Shown here: one piece after another, positions 43,903 through 52,980 of the stretch
Layout of the letters: every line of letters begins with the position of its first letter
Numbering within the stretch: the first letter of the stretch is position 1
Source: Streptomyces rimosus subsp. rimosus
GTDB lineage: Bacteria; Actinomycetota; Actinomycetes; Streptomycetales; Streptomycetaceae
Direction of reading: 5' to 3'
NCBI RefSeq assembly: GCF_000720725.1
Contig: NZ_JOCQ01000011.1
Location: forward strand, 62,001 to 126,000
Length of the DNA: 64,000 bases
Program-made: the position numbers and the translations under genes
The notes under the pieces: model-generated
What the model was told of the DNA's origin: nothing
The model's input: only the letters and a program-made list of their open reading frames with translations
Database searches by the model: none

Positions 43903-44970
43903 CTACCGGTCAGGTGCCACTGGCCTCTGCTCGTCTTGAGAGATGTGCGCCCGTACCCCCGGGTCGTTGGCCAGGGCCGGGGGAAGCTTGGTCTTCGTGT
44001 CGATCCGGGTTGCGAGGATCTGACTTGGCAACACTGACGCGCCTGTGAGATCGGCGCCGCTCAGGTCGGCTCCTTCCAAATCGGTCTCGCCGAGAGCCAG
44101 ACCGGCCAATTTCGCCCGGTACAGATCCGCGCCGCGCAGGTCGGTGCGCCACAGGCTCGCGCCACGAAGGTCCGAGGCTCCCAGGTCCGCCCAGCGCAGT
44201 GTGGCGTAAGCCAAGTCTGCACCGCGCAGATCAGCCAGGGCCGGCGTCGCTTTGCGGAGGTCCGCCCTGCTCAGATCCGCGCCGGCCAGATTGCTACCTG
44301 TGAGCCTCGCACCCCACAGGTCCGCGCCGCTCAGGTCCGCGTTCCTCAGGTCTGCGCGGCGCAGGATCGCTCTGTACAACTGAGCCCGATTGCGCTCAGC
44401 GGCGACGGGGGAGGTGGGATCCCATCCCAGCTCGGCACCGGGAAGGTGAACGGAGCGGAGATCGGGAACGAAGGCGCCGTCATGGGCGGAGTCCCGGCTG
44501 CTGATCACGTCGAGCGCGGCGAGGACATCGGGGGGCACCTGTTTGCCGCCTTTCGGCGGGCTGGCGGCGTGCGTGCGAATGTAGGAAGCCAGCACATTGG
44601 CGATGGTGGGATGGTCACGGGGGAAGTCCTCCATGTTGCGCTGGAGGGCGTAGATGCCGCCCAGGCGCACGTCCACCGAGTCCTCGCCCAGCTGGCCCAC
44701 GGCCGCGGTGTACCGCTCGGTGATCTGCCCCTCCCTGGTGGTGCTCAGTTCGTCCCGGCTGATCCGCAACTGGTTGTCCACCTGGCGGTGGGAGAACCAG
44801 AGACTCAGCACCGCGACGACGGAGGCGAGCAGCACCGAAGTCAGCTCGACCAGGCGGGCCCAGTCCAGCTCCGGGCGCCGGCGGGCGCCGTCGGCCGATG
44901 GCGGTCCGTTCCCGGCCCGGGAGACGCGCCGGACCACGCGGTGCAGTTGGTGACTCCGTCGGTTGCGCAT
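43903..44970 (-). CDS. oxyO: Pentapeptide-repeat membrane protein in the oxyO position
   Basis: The 355-residue protein has one membrane helix near 42-62 (VLLASVVAVLSLWF), a cytosolic linker, and a C-terminal right-handed beta-helix of about 20 pentapeptide repeats (ADLRN, ADLSG, ADLWG and so on, from about 210). It occupies the place of oxyO, which has no assigned function, between oxyP and oxyN. Pentapeptide proteins can mimic DNA or bind gyrase, but no role in tetracycline biosynthesis is apparent. A 104-bp gap separates it from oxyN. Codon choice is somewhat less GC-biased than in its neighbours, hinting at a later arrival. Confidence 0.75.
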   Translation of the reverse strand: MRNRRSHQLHRVVRRVSRAGNGPPSADGARRRPELDWARLVELTSVLLASVVAVLSLWFSHRQVDNQLRISRDELSTTREGQITERYTAAVGQLGEDSVDVRLGGIYALQRNMEDFPRDHPTIANVLASYIRTHAASPPKGGKQVPPDVLAALDVISSRDSAHDGAFVPDLRSVHLPGAELGWDPTSPVAAERNRAQLYRAILRRADLRNADLSGADLWGARLTGSNLAGADLSRADLRKATPALADLRGADLAYATLRWADLGASDLRGASLWRTDLRGADLYRAKLAGLALGETDLEGADLSGADLTGASVLPSQILATRIDTKTKLPPALANDPGVRAHISQDEQRPVAPDR

Positions 44971-45074
44971 GCTGCCATTCGACCGCTACTGCCGGCAGGT
45001 GGCGGCGGGTTCCGTGGAAGCCGTGCGGACGGGCGCCCCGGGATGCTCCCGGAGCGCCCGCTCACACGCCGTAC

Positions 45075-45848
45075 CTACTCCTCCACCACCGCCACCGCCC
45101 GCGTCCATCCGGCCCCCGCTCCCGCGATCTTGAACGGGAAGCAGGACACCAGGAACCCGTCCGGTCCGGGCAGCGCGGCGAGGTTGTCCAGCCGCTCGAT
45201 CTGGCAGTACTCCCGTTCCCGCCCCACGAAGTGGGCGGGCCACAGCACACCGCGGTCGCCGGTGCGCTGGTACTCCTTGATCATGTGTCCGAACGGCGCG
45301 TCGAGGCTGAACGCGTCGGTCCCGATGACCCGGACGCCGAAGTCGAGCAGCAGGTGGGTCGCCGCGGCGTCCAGGCCGGCGAACTCGGTGAAGTACTCCG
45401 GTTTTCCGGCCCGCCGGTCCGCGCCGGTGTGCAGCAGCACGATGTCGTACGGACGCGGGTCGCGGCCCGCCTCGTCGAGGGCCCGCCGCACCCGGGCGGC
45501 ACCGATGGCGCCCACCGGCTCGTCGGTGAGGTCGAGTTTGAGGCCCGGCCGCAGAAACCAGTCCAGCGGCATCTGGTCGATGTGGCGCGGTGTGCCGTAG
45601 CGCGCGCGGGACCCGTAGTGCGACGGGGCGTCGACGTGGGTGCCGGTGTGGGTGGTCAGCCGCAGGGTGTCGAGGGACAGCAGCTCGCCGTCCGGGAGGT
45701 CGGCCGGGTCGAAGTCGATGCCGTGGTGGCGCCGCATCCCCTCGGCCATGTGCCGGCCGCCCTCGGCCGGGGTGAGGACTTCGTGTTCGACCGGGTCGAC
45801 CTCCCACCGGTCGGCGTCCACGGTTGTCGAAAGATCGATGATGCGCAT
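45075..45848 (-). CDS. oxyN: Second/third-ring cyclase OxyN
   Basis: This 257-residue protein has the cyclase/kynurenine-formamidase fold with the metal-binding signature HxGTHxDxPxH in H67-TGT-H71-V-D73-APS-H77. In the pathway it closes the second and third rings of the tetracyclic amide. The start at 45848 lies 19 bp after the oxyM stop, so it is the last gene of the oxyJ-K-L-M-N operon. The fold is metal-dependent in hydrolases of the family; its use in cyclisation is taken from the oxy literature. Confidence 0.9.
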   Translation of the reverse strand: MRIIDLSTTVDADRWEVDPVEHEVLTPAEGGRHMAEGMRRHHGIDFDPADLPDGELLSLDTLRLTTHTGTHVDAPSHYGSRARYGTPRHIDQMPLDWFLRPGLKLDLTDEPVGAIGAARVRRALDEAGRDPRPYDIVLLHTGADRRAGKPEYFTEFAGLDAAATHLLLDFGVRVIGTDAFSLDAPFGHMIKEYQRTGDRGVLWPAHFVGREREYCQIERLDNLAALPGPDGFLVSCFPFKIAGAGAGWTRAVAVVEE

Positions 45849-45867
45849 GTCGGTCCCTTCCGGACGC

Positions 45868-46632
45868 CTACCGCAGGCAGGCCCCGCCGTCCACGGTGAG
45901 CACCTGTCCGTGCAGGCCGCCGGCCTCGGGGCGGCACAGCAGCGCCACCACGTCGGCCACCTCCCCTGCGGTGGCCAGCCGGCCCGTCGGCGTACGCCGC
46001 AGCAGGCCCTCCAGCACCTGGGCGGGTACGGGGTCGGATGCGCCGCCGTCGATCTTGCCCGCGGCCACCGCGTTGACGGCGACGCCCTTCCCGGCGAGTT
46101 CCACGGCCAGGTACCGCACCAGCGTCTCCAGGGCCGCCTTGGCCATGCCCAGGCCCGCGTAACCGGGGACGACCGTCCGGGCGCCGATGCTGGAGACCGC
46201 GACGACGCGGCCCGTCTCCGGAGTCATCAGGGTGTGCAGGCGGGCCGCCCCGTACAGCAGCGGCCCCACCGCGACGGCACCGTCGCCCAGGTACTTGCCG
46301 ATGTGCGGGGACGCGGTCGGAGCCGGGTGGAAGGAACCGGCGGCGTGCACCAGGACGTCCAGCCGGCCGTGGGTGCGCCGGATGTCCTCCAGCAGCCGCA
46401 CCACACCGGCGGGACGGCCGATGTCCGCGCGCATCAGCCGTACCTTGCCGCCCTCCTCGGACAGCTGCCGTTCGGCCGCCAGCGCACCGTCCTCGTCGTG
46501 CGCGTAGTTGAGCAGCACCTCACTGCCCGCCGCGCTCAGTTTGCGGGCGACGGCCAGCCCGATGCCGCGGGTGCCGCCGATGACCAGTGCCACCGAACCG
46601 CTCGCCGCCGATGCGCCGTTGATCTCTGTCAT
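45868..46632 (-). CDS. oxyM: Short-chain reductase OxyM
   Basis: This SDR protein of 254 residues has a cofactor motif LVIGGTRGIGLAVA and the NAG-like position VLVHAAGSF. The active site reads GYAGLGMAKAALETLVRYL, that is Y-x6-K rather than the usual Y-x3-K. Y-x6-K is the pattern of FabI/FabL enoyl reductases, so a reductive role other than ketoreduction is possible. OxyM has been listed as a ketoreductase-like enzyme of uncertain step. ATG 46632 is chosen because AAGGAGG precedes it by eight bases. It lies between oxyL and oxyN in one operon. Confidence 0.85.
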   Translation of the reverse strand: MTEINGASAASGSVALVIGGTRGIGLAVARKLSAAGSEVLLNYAHDEDGALAAERQLSEEGGKVRLMRADIGRPAGVVRLLEDIRRTHGRLDVLVHAAGSFHPAPTASPHIGKYLGDGAVAVGPLLYGAARLHTLMTPETGRVVAVSSIGARTVVPGYAGLGMAKAALETLVRYLAVELAGKGVAVNAVAAGKIDGGASDPVPAQVLEGLLRRTPTGRLATAGEVADVVALLCRPEAGGLHGQVLTVDGGACLR

Positions 46633-46671
46633 ACGCGTGTCCTCCTTGGACATTCGGTGGTCATACGGTCG

Positions 46672-48351
46672 TCACGCCCCGGTGTGTGTGCCGTCCGGCG
46701 CGGGCCGGCCGGCGGAGTCACCGGCGCCGGGCGCGGTGTCCTCCGGGAGCAGGTGCAGTGCCCCGAGCCGGGCGGCCAGGGCGGTGGTGCCGGACCGCTG
46801 TCCCTTCGCGGCCAGATAGCCGTCCGGTCTGATCAGCACCCAGCCGCCGGGCGGGACGCCGAGCGTCTTGCGCAGTGCGTCGTCGGGATCGGCGAGGGCG
46901 GGGCCGTCCTCGCCCGCGTGGGGGACGACGGTGCGTACCTGTACGGCCCGCCCGTACCGCAGCGCCAGCTCCGCGGCCTGTTCATCGGCGGCATCGGCGG
47001 CATCGGCGAACAGCAGAAGCAGCCACCGGGGATCGGTGAGCGCCTGCCGCAGCGCCCGGTGGCCGGGGTGACGTGCCGCGTCCTGTTCCGTGCACGCGAC
47101 CAGGTGCCCGGGGCGTACCCCTGCGGCGCCGTCGGCCGCGCCGTACGTCAGCGGACTGTCCGCGTAGTGCAGGGCGAGGCCGGACATGCCCGCCATGATC
47201 CGGTGCTCGACGCGCCGTTTGAGCGGTCGTACCGCCTTGAGGACGGACAGTCCCACGGGCATGGCCACCGGCGCCACGGTGTTGCGCAACGCCACCAGGG
47301 CCGTGGCCGTACGCGTGGAGGAGAGCAGCTTGCCGCCCACCGGGATGCGTTCGGCGGCATAGGTGTCCAGCAGCTCTTCCCGCGCGTGGCCGCGCACCAC
47401 GTCCGCCAGCTTCCACGCCAGGTTGTAGGCGTCCTGCATGCCGGTGTTCATGCCCTGGCCGGAGGCCGGGCTGTGGACGTGCGCGGCGTCGCCGGCCACG
47501 AAGCAGTGCCCGGAGCGCATGGCGGTGATCATGCGCTGCTGTACGCGGAAGACGGAGACCCAGGTCGGCTCCGAGACCGCCACCGGGCCTCCGAGACCGC
47601 GCGCCAGGGACCCGGCGAGCCTGCGCCGTACCGTCTCCGGATCGGCCCCCTGACCTGCGTATTCGGTGTCCACCGCGCGCCACTTGCCGGGGTCGGGGAA
47701 CGGCACCAGCAGCACGGTCCCCGAACCGGTGTGCACCAGGTGGTTGCTGTCGCGGGACAGGCCGGCGTCCAGGACGACGTCCGCGTTGAGCCAGGTCTGT
47801 GTCGCGTCGCCGACGAGCCGCAGGCCCAGACGCTCGCGCACGGTGCTGCGGGAGCCGTCCGCACCCACCAGCCAGGGCACGGTGACCTGTTCCGAGCGGC
47901 CGTCACGGCGCAGTTCGGCGTCCACCCGGCTCCCGGCGGGCACGCAGTCCGCCAGTTCCACGCCCCACTCGATCCCGACCCCCAGCCCGGCCAGGCGCTC
48001 GCGCAGGATCTCCTCCGTACGGACCTGGTCGAGCATCAGACTGAACGGGTAGGCGGTGGGCAGCCGTCCGTAGTTGGTGTCGAAGCGGATCAGCTCCCGG
48101 CCGCGCAGGTGCACGGTGAAGTGGACGACCGGACGGCCCCGCGCCACCAGGGCGTCCGCCAGGCCCATCTGGTGGCACGCCTCCAGGGTGCGCGGATGCA
48201 CGGCCAGCGCCCGGCTGGTGGTCGCCGGGCCGTCCGCCCGGTCGATCACCCGCACCCGTACGCGCCGGCGGGTCAGCTCGTGCGCCAGGGTCAGGCCGAC
48301 GGGTCCGGCGCCGGCGATCAGTACCTCCGGGCCGCCCGTCTCAGGCGGCAT
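46672..48351 (-). CDS. oxyL: FAD-dependent dioxygenating hydroxylase OxyL
   Basis: This flavoprotein hydroxylase of 559 residues performs the double hydroxylation at C-4 and C-12a that yields 4-keto-anhydrotetracycline. The FAD motif is LIAGAGPVGLTLAHELTRRR, the GD motif FVAGDAAHVHSPASGQGMN, and a thioredoxin-like C-terminal domain is present. ATG 48351 overlaps the end of oxyK by 11 bp, indicating translational coupling. It is larger than OxyE and OxyS, in keeping with its known role. Confidence 0.92.
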   Translation of the reverse strand: MPPETGGPEVLIAGAGPVGLTLAHELTRRRVRVRVIDRADGPATTSRALAVHPRTLEACHQMGLADALVARGRPVVHFTVHLRGRELIRFDTNYGRLPTAYPFSLMLDQVRTEEILRERLAGLGVGIEWGVELADCVPAGSRVDAELRRDGRSEQVTVPWLVGADGSRSTVRERLGLRLVGDATQTWLNADVVLDAGLSRDSNHLVHTGSGTVLLVPFPDPGKWRAVDTEYAGQGADPETVRRRLAGSLARGLGGPVAVSEPTWVSVFRVQQRMITAMRSGHCFVAGDAAHVHSPASGQGMNTGMQDAYNLAWKLADVVRGHAREELLDTYAAERIPVGGKLLSSTRTATALVALRNTVAPVAMPVGLSVLKAVRPLKRRVEHRIMAGMSGLALHYADSPLTYGAADGAAGVRPGHLVACTEQDAARHPGHRALRQALTDPRWLLLLFADAADAADEQAAELALRYGRAVQVRTVVPHAGEDGPALADPDDALRKTLGVPPGGWVLIRPDGYLAAKGQRSGTTALAARLGALHLLPEDTAPGAGDSAGRPAPDGTHTGA

Positions 48352-49294
48352 GCGCGGTCTCCGCGAAGCGCTTGGCGAGCGCCAGGGTGGCTGCGCTGTT
48401 GCCGCCGACCGCCGCGCGCACCCGGGCCCGTGCGTCGGCTGCCGTGGCGTCCGCGCCGAGGATGCCGGAGATGGCGGCTTCGTTGATCCTGACGGTGTGC
48501 TGCGAGGTGACGCGCAGCCCGTTCCCGGTGTCCCGGATCGACCACTCGCCGGTGTGCAGGGTCATCAGCGGCGGGGTGCCGATCTGCTTGTAGACGATCC
48601 GTCGCTCGTCGGGGAAGCAGACCCGCACCGACTCCGTCGTGTGCTCCGAACCGTCGTTGGCGCGGGTGACCATGGTCATCACCTGCACGCCGGCGGACGG
48701 CTCGGTGAGGTCGAGCCGGGACACGTGCGGCAGCCGCTCGGGCCATTTCCCCGCCTCGGCGAGGAACGCGTACACCGCCTCGGCGGGGGCGTGTACCGTC
48801 TCGGAGTCCTCGAACGAGAACAGCAGCTCCGCGTCGGACCCCGGGCGCTCGGCCAGCGCCTTGATGTTCGCCAGTTCGGTACGGCTGTTGCGGTCGGTCG
48901 CGGTGGTGATCCACTCCACGTCCTCGGGGCGGTCGTCCACCGCCGCGAACGTGTGGTGGAGCGTCAGCTCGCAGTGCCCGCCCGGCCGCTCCCGCAGGAC
49001 CCATTCGCCGCTCATCGCGGCCACCGGGGGCGAGCACACCTCCTGCCGGAACCGGACGCTGAGCCCGTCGGGATCCAGGGAGCGGTGCGACGTCCAGTGT
49101 TTGACCTCGCCGTTCGCGGTGGCCCAGATCCGCAACCGCTCGCTGCGGGCGTCCAGCTCCGCGCGCTCCACGTGGACGGTCGGGGTGAAGTGCCTAGGCC
49201 ACTCGGCGGCGTCCCGGATCAGGGCGTACACCCGGTCGGCGGGGGCGTCGATCTCCGTGCGGTGCTCGGCGTGGTGGGATGTGGGTGCGGGCAT
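48341..49294 (-). CDS. oxyK: First-ring cyclase/aromatase OxyK
   Basis: This didomain aromatase/cyclase of 317 residues consists of two START-like (Bet v 1) halves. The first begins at HHAEHRTEIDAPADRVYALI and the second near DSETVHAPAEAVYAFLAEAG, each with the helix-grip repeat. In type II PKS systems such didomain enzymes close and aromatise the first ring after C-9 reduction. ATG 49294 precedes the fold directly. It is 104 bp downstream of oxyJ and overlaps oxyL by 11 bp. Confidence 0.92.
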   Translation of the reverse strand: MPAPTSHHAEHRTEIDAPADRVYALIRDAAEWPRHFTPTVHVERAELDARSERLRIWATANGEVKHWTSHRSLDPDGLSVRFRQEVCSPPVAAMSGEWVLRERPGGHCELTLHHTFAAVDDRPEDVEWITTATDRNSRTELANIKALAERPGSDAELLFSFEDSETVHAPAEAVYAFLAEAGKWPERLPHVSRLDLTEPSAGVQVMTMVTRANDGSEHTTESVRVCFPDERRIVYKQIGTPPLMTLHTGEWSIRDTGNGLRVTSQHTVRINEAAISGILGADATAADARARVRAAVGGNSAATLALAKRFAETAHAA

Positions 49295-49398
49295 GCGTCG
49301 TCGGTTCCTCTCGGTGTTCGGGCGGGCGGTCCCGGAGTACGGGGGCTCGGGGGTACGGGCGCGGGTGTACGGATGCGGCGGGGCGGCGGGTCGGCGGG

Positions 49399-50190
49399 TC
49401 AGTAAATGCCCAGCCCGCCGCAGACGTTGAGGGCCTGCGCGGTGATGGACCCGGCCTCCTCGCCCGCCAGGTGGCCGACCAGGGCGGCCACTTCCTCGGG
49501 CGTGGAGTAGCGCCCCAGCGGGATCTTGTCGTTGAAGCGGGACAGCACGTCCTCCTCGGTGGTGTCCCAGGTGGCCGCGTACGCCTGCCGTACGCGGACG
49601 GCCATCGGCGTCTCCACGTAACCCGGGCACACGGCGTTGACGGTGACCCCCGTGGGCGCCAGCTCCTTGGCCAGCGCCTTGGTGAAACCGATCAGGCCCG
49701 CCTTCGAGGCCGAGTACGGGGCGCCCAGCGGAACCCCCTGCTTGCCGCCGGTGGAGGCGATGCTGATGATCCGTCCGGCGGCGCCCGCCTGCTCCAGACC
49801 GCCGGTGGTCAGGGCCTCACGGGTGACCAGGAAGGCGCTGTTGAGGTTGGTGTCGATCACGTCGTACCAGAGCTCGTCGGGGATGCGCGCGGTCACTCCG
49901 CCGCCGCTGCGCCCCGCGTTGTTCACCAGGACGCCCAGCGGCCCGTAGCGGTCGACCGCGGAGCGCACCACCCGCTCCACCGACTCCCGGGACCGCACGT
50001 CCCCCTCGCACCCGGCCACCTCCAGCCCCTCGTCCCGCAGTTCCTTGACCACGGCGTCGACGTTCTCGCGGTTGCGGGCGCACAGGAACACCCGCAGCCC
50101 GCGGGCGGCGAGCGTCTTCACCACGGCGAGCCCGATGCCGCTGGTGCCGCCCGTCACCAGGGCGGTCCTGGGCGTGGCACTGGTAGTCAT
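49399..50190 (-). CDS. oxyJ: C-9 ketoreductase OxyJ
   Basis: This is a 263-residue SDR ketoreductase of the ActIII type. It has TGGTSGIG at the N-terminus, VLVNNAGRSGGG, a serine in ISIASTGGKQG and the YSASK active site. It reduces the C-9 carbonyl of the nascent chain before first-ring closure. ATG 50190 follows GGAGGAATAGGCC. It is the first gene of the leftward oxyJ-N operon and divergent from oxyI, sharing a 283-bp control region. Confidence 0.95.
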   Translation of the reverse strand: MTTSATPRTALVTGGTSGIGLAVVKTLAARGLRVFLCARNRENVDAVVKELRDEGLEVAGCEGDVRSRESVERVVRSAVDRYGPLGVLVNNAGRSGGGVTARIPDELWYDVIDTNLNSAFLVTREALTTGGLEQAGAAGRIISIASTGGKQGVPLGAPYSASKAGLIGFTKALAKELAPTGVTVNAVCPGYVETPMAVRVRQAYAATWDTTEEDVLSRFNDKIPLGRYSTPEEVAALVGHLAGEEAGSITAQALNVCGGLGIY

Positions 50191-50378
50191 GGCCTATTCC
50201 TCCGATGTCGCGACGGTGTCGTGGTCTGCGGCGGGCGCCTTCGCGCGGCGCGCCCGGCATGCCGGAAGCGGACACAGGCTTCGCCTCGCCCGTCCCGTAC
50301 GCCCCAGCCTGCAAGGGCCCGTTCGAGGCTGGACCGACCGCGGTTGGGGCCGTTTCCGTGCGGCGCGGCCGGGCGATC

Positions 50379-50426
50379 ACGGTCCGAACACGGCTCGAAG
50401 AACGGTCGAAGACCGGCTGCCACGCT
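50379..50426 (+). promoter_or_regulatory. Three tandem 11-bp SARP repeats and -10 for the oxyI operon
   Basis: ACGGTCCGAAC, ACGGCTCGAAG and AACGGTCGAAG follow each other directly (50379-50411). The last heptamer TCGAAGA ends 8 bp before CACGCT (50421-50426), the same spacing as at oxyR, oxyS and oxyA. Weaker 11-bp periodicity (TCGAACG, CTTGCAG) facing oxyJ lies around 50300-50335. Confidence 0.72.
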
Positions 50427-50473
50427 CACGCCGAGCGGCCGCCCCCAGCCCGGCCGCCGGAGAGGAGAGTCGT

Positions 50474-50926
50474 ATGACCGCCCCGGAACAGCCGTCGGGC
50501 GTCCCCGTGGACACCGCGCTCTACCAGGAGATCCAGCACTTCTACGGACGCCAGATGCGCTGCCTGGACGAGGCGCGGGTCGAGGAGTGGGCCGGCACCT
50601 TCACCGAGGACGGCGTCTTCGAGGCCAACGCCCACCCGGAGCCGTCCGTCGGGCGGGCCGCCATCGCGGCGGGGGCCCGCAAGGCTGCCGCCCTGCTGGC
50701 CGAGCAGGGCGTCCAGCGCCGCCACTGGCTCGGCATGCTGGAGGCCGACACCTGCGCCGACGGCACCGTCCGCGCCCGTACCTACGCCCTGATCATCAGC
50801 ACGCCACGCGGCGGCCAGGCCGCGGTGCACCTGAGCACCAGCTGCGACGACGTGCTCGTACGGGAAGACGGCCAACTCCGCGTGCGGCACCGCGAGGTAC
50901 GCCGGGACGACATCCGGCCCGAGTAG
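50474..50926 (+). CDS. oxyI: SnoaL-like small protein OxyI
   Basis: This 150-residue protein has an NTF2/SnoaL-like alpha+beta cone fold, recognisable from IQHFYGRQMRCLDEARVEEW at the start and the strand pattern ending in VRHREVRRDD. SnoaL-like proteins cyclise polyketides or act as small hydroxylases. OxyI was annotated as a cyclase, but an essential role is not established. ATG 50474 follows AGAGGAGAG. It is the first gene of the rightward oxyI-H-G-F operon, driven by the SARP-type promoter at 50379-50426. Confidence 0.82.
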   Translation: MTAPEQPSGVPVDTALYQEIQHFYGRQMRCLDEARVEEWAGTFTEDGVFEANAHPEPSVGRAAIAAGARKAAALLAEQGVQRRHWLGMLEADTCADGTVRARTYALIISTPRGGQAAVHLSTSCDDVLVREDGQLRVRHREVRRDDIRPE

Positions 50927-50964
50927 TGCAGCCCCGACCCGCGAGCGAGAGAGGAGCCGTGCCC

Positions 50965-52923
50965 ATGGCCGAGCGCCACCCCGACGGCCCGCAGGACAGT
51001 ACCGCCGAGGGGCCGCCGCTCGACGTGCTGGCGCAGTTGACGGGCGGCCCCCGCATCGACGACCTGCTGTCCCGCGCGGCCCGCCGCGCCCCCGGACGGC
51101 TCGCGCTGAGCGGCCCCTCCGGCGACCTGACCTACGCGGCCCTGGAGGAGCGGGCGACGCGGTGCGCCGCCGCGCTGCGCCAACTGGCCGGTGAACCCGG
51201 CGCGGTGGTGGGCATCGCCGCCGTACTGGACACGTCGTTCGCCGTGGCGTACTTCGGCGCCTCCCGGGCCCAGCACGTCAGCGCGATGTTCAATCCGCTG
51301 CTGCGCGAGGAGCGCCTGACGCATGTGCTGCGCTCCGCGGGCGCGCAGACCGTGATCGTCCCGCCGGAGATGTACGCGCGTGTCCAGGCCGTACGGGGGG
51401 ACCTGCCGGCGCTGCGGACCGTGGTGCTCACCCACCGCGAGGCCGGGTTCCAGGAGGCCACGGCGGACGTGCCCGCGCTGGACGAACTGATCGACGCCGC
51501 GCCCGCCACGGCGCCGTTCGCCGGCCGCGACCCCGAGGCCGTGGCCAACCTCCAGTTCACCAGCGGCACCACCGGTGCGCCGAAAACCGTCATGCTCACC
51601 CACCGCAACCTGACGGTGAACGCGGCCCAGACCGCGTACACCCACCGGCTCACCCCCGAGTCGGTGCTGCTCAACACCCTGCCGTCGTTCCACCTGATGC
51701 ACCTGAACATCGCGGTGACCGTCGGCGCCACCCACCTGCTGCGGCCCGGGGACGACACCGTGCGCGCGCTGCGCGAGGGCGCCCGCCACGGCGCGACGCA
51801 CCTCTACAGCCTGCCGGTACGGCTGGCCCGGCTGGCGGCGGACGGCCGGCTGCCCGAGCTGTCCGTGCCCACCCTGCGGGCCGTGCTCTCCGGTGGATCG
51901 GCCCTTCCCGCCCGGACCGCGGACATCCTGGGCGAGCACTTCGGGGTCCCGGTCGTGCAGGGGTACGGGCTGGCCGAGACCGCGCCGTCCACGCACTTCG
52001 ACGACCTGGACCACCCGGTGGCCGGATCGTCGGGCAGGCCGGTGCCCGGCACCGCCTGCCGGATCGTGGACCTGCGGACCCGGGCGGTCCTCCCGGTGGG
52101 CGGCCGCGGCGAGATCCAGGTCAAGGGGCCCCAGCTGATGAAGGGCTACCTCGGCCGGCCGCGGGAGGAGTCGGTGGACCCGGACGGCTGGTTCTCCACC
52201 GGAGACATCGGCGAGACGGACGCGGCGGGGCGGCTGTTCGTCGTCGACCGGGTCAAGGACGTCTTCAAGTGCGACAACTGGCTGGTCTCGCCCCTGGAGA
52301 TCGAGAACGTGCTGGCCCGCTGCCCCGGGGTGACGGACTGCGCGGTCTTCGACCACCCGGACGAGTTCAGCGGCGCCGTCGCGCACGCGCTGGTGGTCCT
52401 GGCGGACGGGGCCGCCGGCCGCGACGCCGTCACGCGCTTCGTCAACGATCAGCTGCCCTACTACCAGCACATCAAGTATCTGGACGTCGTACGGCATATC
52501 CCGCGCTCGCCCACCGGCAAGATCCAGCGCCGCGACCTGCGGGAACAGACCCTCGGCGGCGGTCGGCAGCACGCCCCGGACGGCACCCGCCGGAACGCCC
52601 CGAACAGCACCCACCACACGAAGGGCACCTCCACCATGTTCACCTTCATCAACCGGTTCACGGTCCGGGGCGACACCGCCGAGTTCGAGAAGCGGGTCGG
52701 TGAGATCACCGCCCACATGGCGCGGCAGCCCGGCTTCCACTCGCACCGGCTGCTCCGCTCCGCCAAGGACCCGCAGGTCTACGTCGAGATCGCCGAGTGG
52801 GACGACGCCGAGTCGCACGGCCGCGCGGTGCGCACCGAGACGTTCCAGCAGGCCGTACGCGAGGTCCAGAAGCTCGCGAGCGCCGACCCGGCCCCGTTCG
52901 TCCCGGTCACCGCGGCCGGCTGA
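50965..52923 (+). CDS. oxyH: OxyH acyl-CoA ligase and OxyG quinone-forming monooxygenase in one frame
   Basis: One uninterrupted frame of 652 codons covers two activities. Residues about 20-540 are an AMP-forming acyl-CoA ligase (NLQFTSGTTGAPKTVMLTHR, then YGLAETAP and the C-terminal SPTGKIQRRDL). A 20-residue linker of Pro/Thr/His follows. From Met 558 (nt 52636) the sequence is an antibiotic-biosynthesis monooxygenase (ABM) domain (MFTFINRFTVRGDTAEFEKR). Published oxytetracycline maps list oxyH and oxyG as separate genes. No stop separates them here, and the internal ATG has only a weak AAGGG. So either a bifunctional fusion is made, or the ABM part is also translated separately. ATG 50965 follows GAGAGGAG by eight bases. 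Confidence 0.82.
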   Translation: MAERHPDGPQDSTAEGPPLDVLAQLTGGPRIDDLLSRAARRAPGRLALSGPSGDLTYAALEERATRCAAALRQLAGEPGAVVGIAAVLDTSFAVAYFGASRAQHVSAMFNPLLREERLTHVLRSAGAQTVIVPPEMYARVQAVRGDLPALRTVVLTHREAGFQEATADVPALDELIDAAPATAPFAGRDPEAVANLQFTSGTTGAPKTVMLTHRNLTVNAAQTAYTHRLTPESVLLNTLPSFHLMHLNIAVTVGATHLLRPGDDTVRALREGARHGATHLYSLPVRLARLAADGRLPELSVPTLRAVLSGGSALPARTADILGEHFGVPVVQGYGLAETAPSTHFDDLDHPVAGSSGRPVPGTACRIVDLRTRAVLPVGGRGEIQVKGPQLMKGYLGRPREESVDPDGWFSTGDIGETDAAGRLFVVDRVKDVFKCDNWLVSPLEIENVLARCPGVTDCAVFDHPDEFSGAVAHALVVLADGAAGRDAVTRFVNDQLPYYQHIKYLDVVRHIPRSPTGKIQRRDLREQTLGGGRQHAPDGTRRNAPNSTHHTKGTSTMFTFINRFTVRGDTAEFEKRVGEITAHMARQPGFHSHRLLRSAKDPQVYVEIAEWDDAESHGRAVRTETFQQAVREVQKLASADPAPFVPVTAAG

Positions 52924-52980
52924 CGGCAGGCCGCCGCGCCGACCCACCGGCCCCACCCACCGATACAGAAAGGCTCCACC

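Noticed and set aside
45640..48486. 948-codon plus-strand frame across oxyL-oxyN
   Set aside because: Its translation is Arg/Gly/His-rich without motifs and lies opposite the clear oxy genes.
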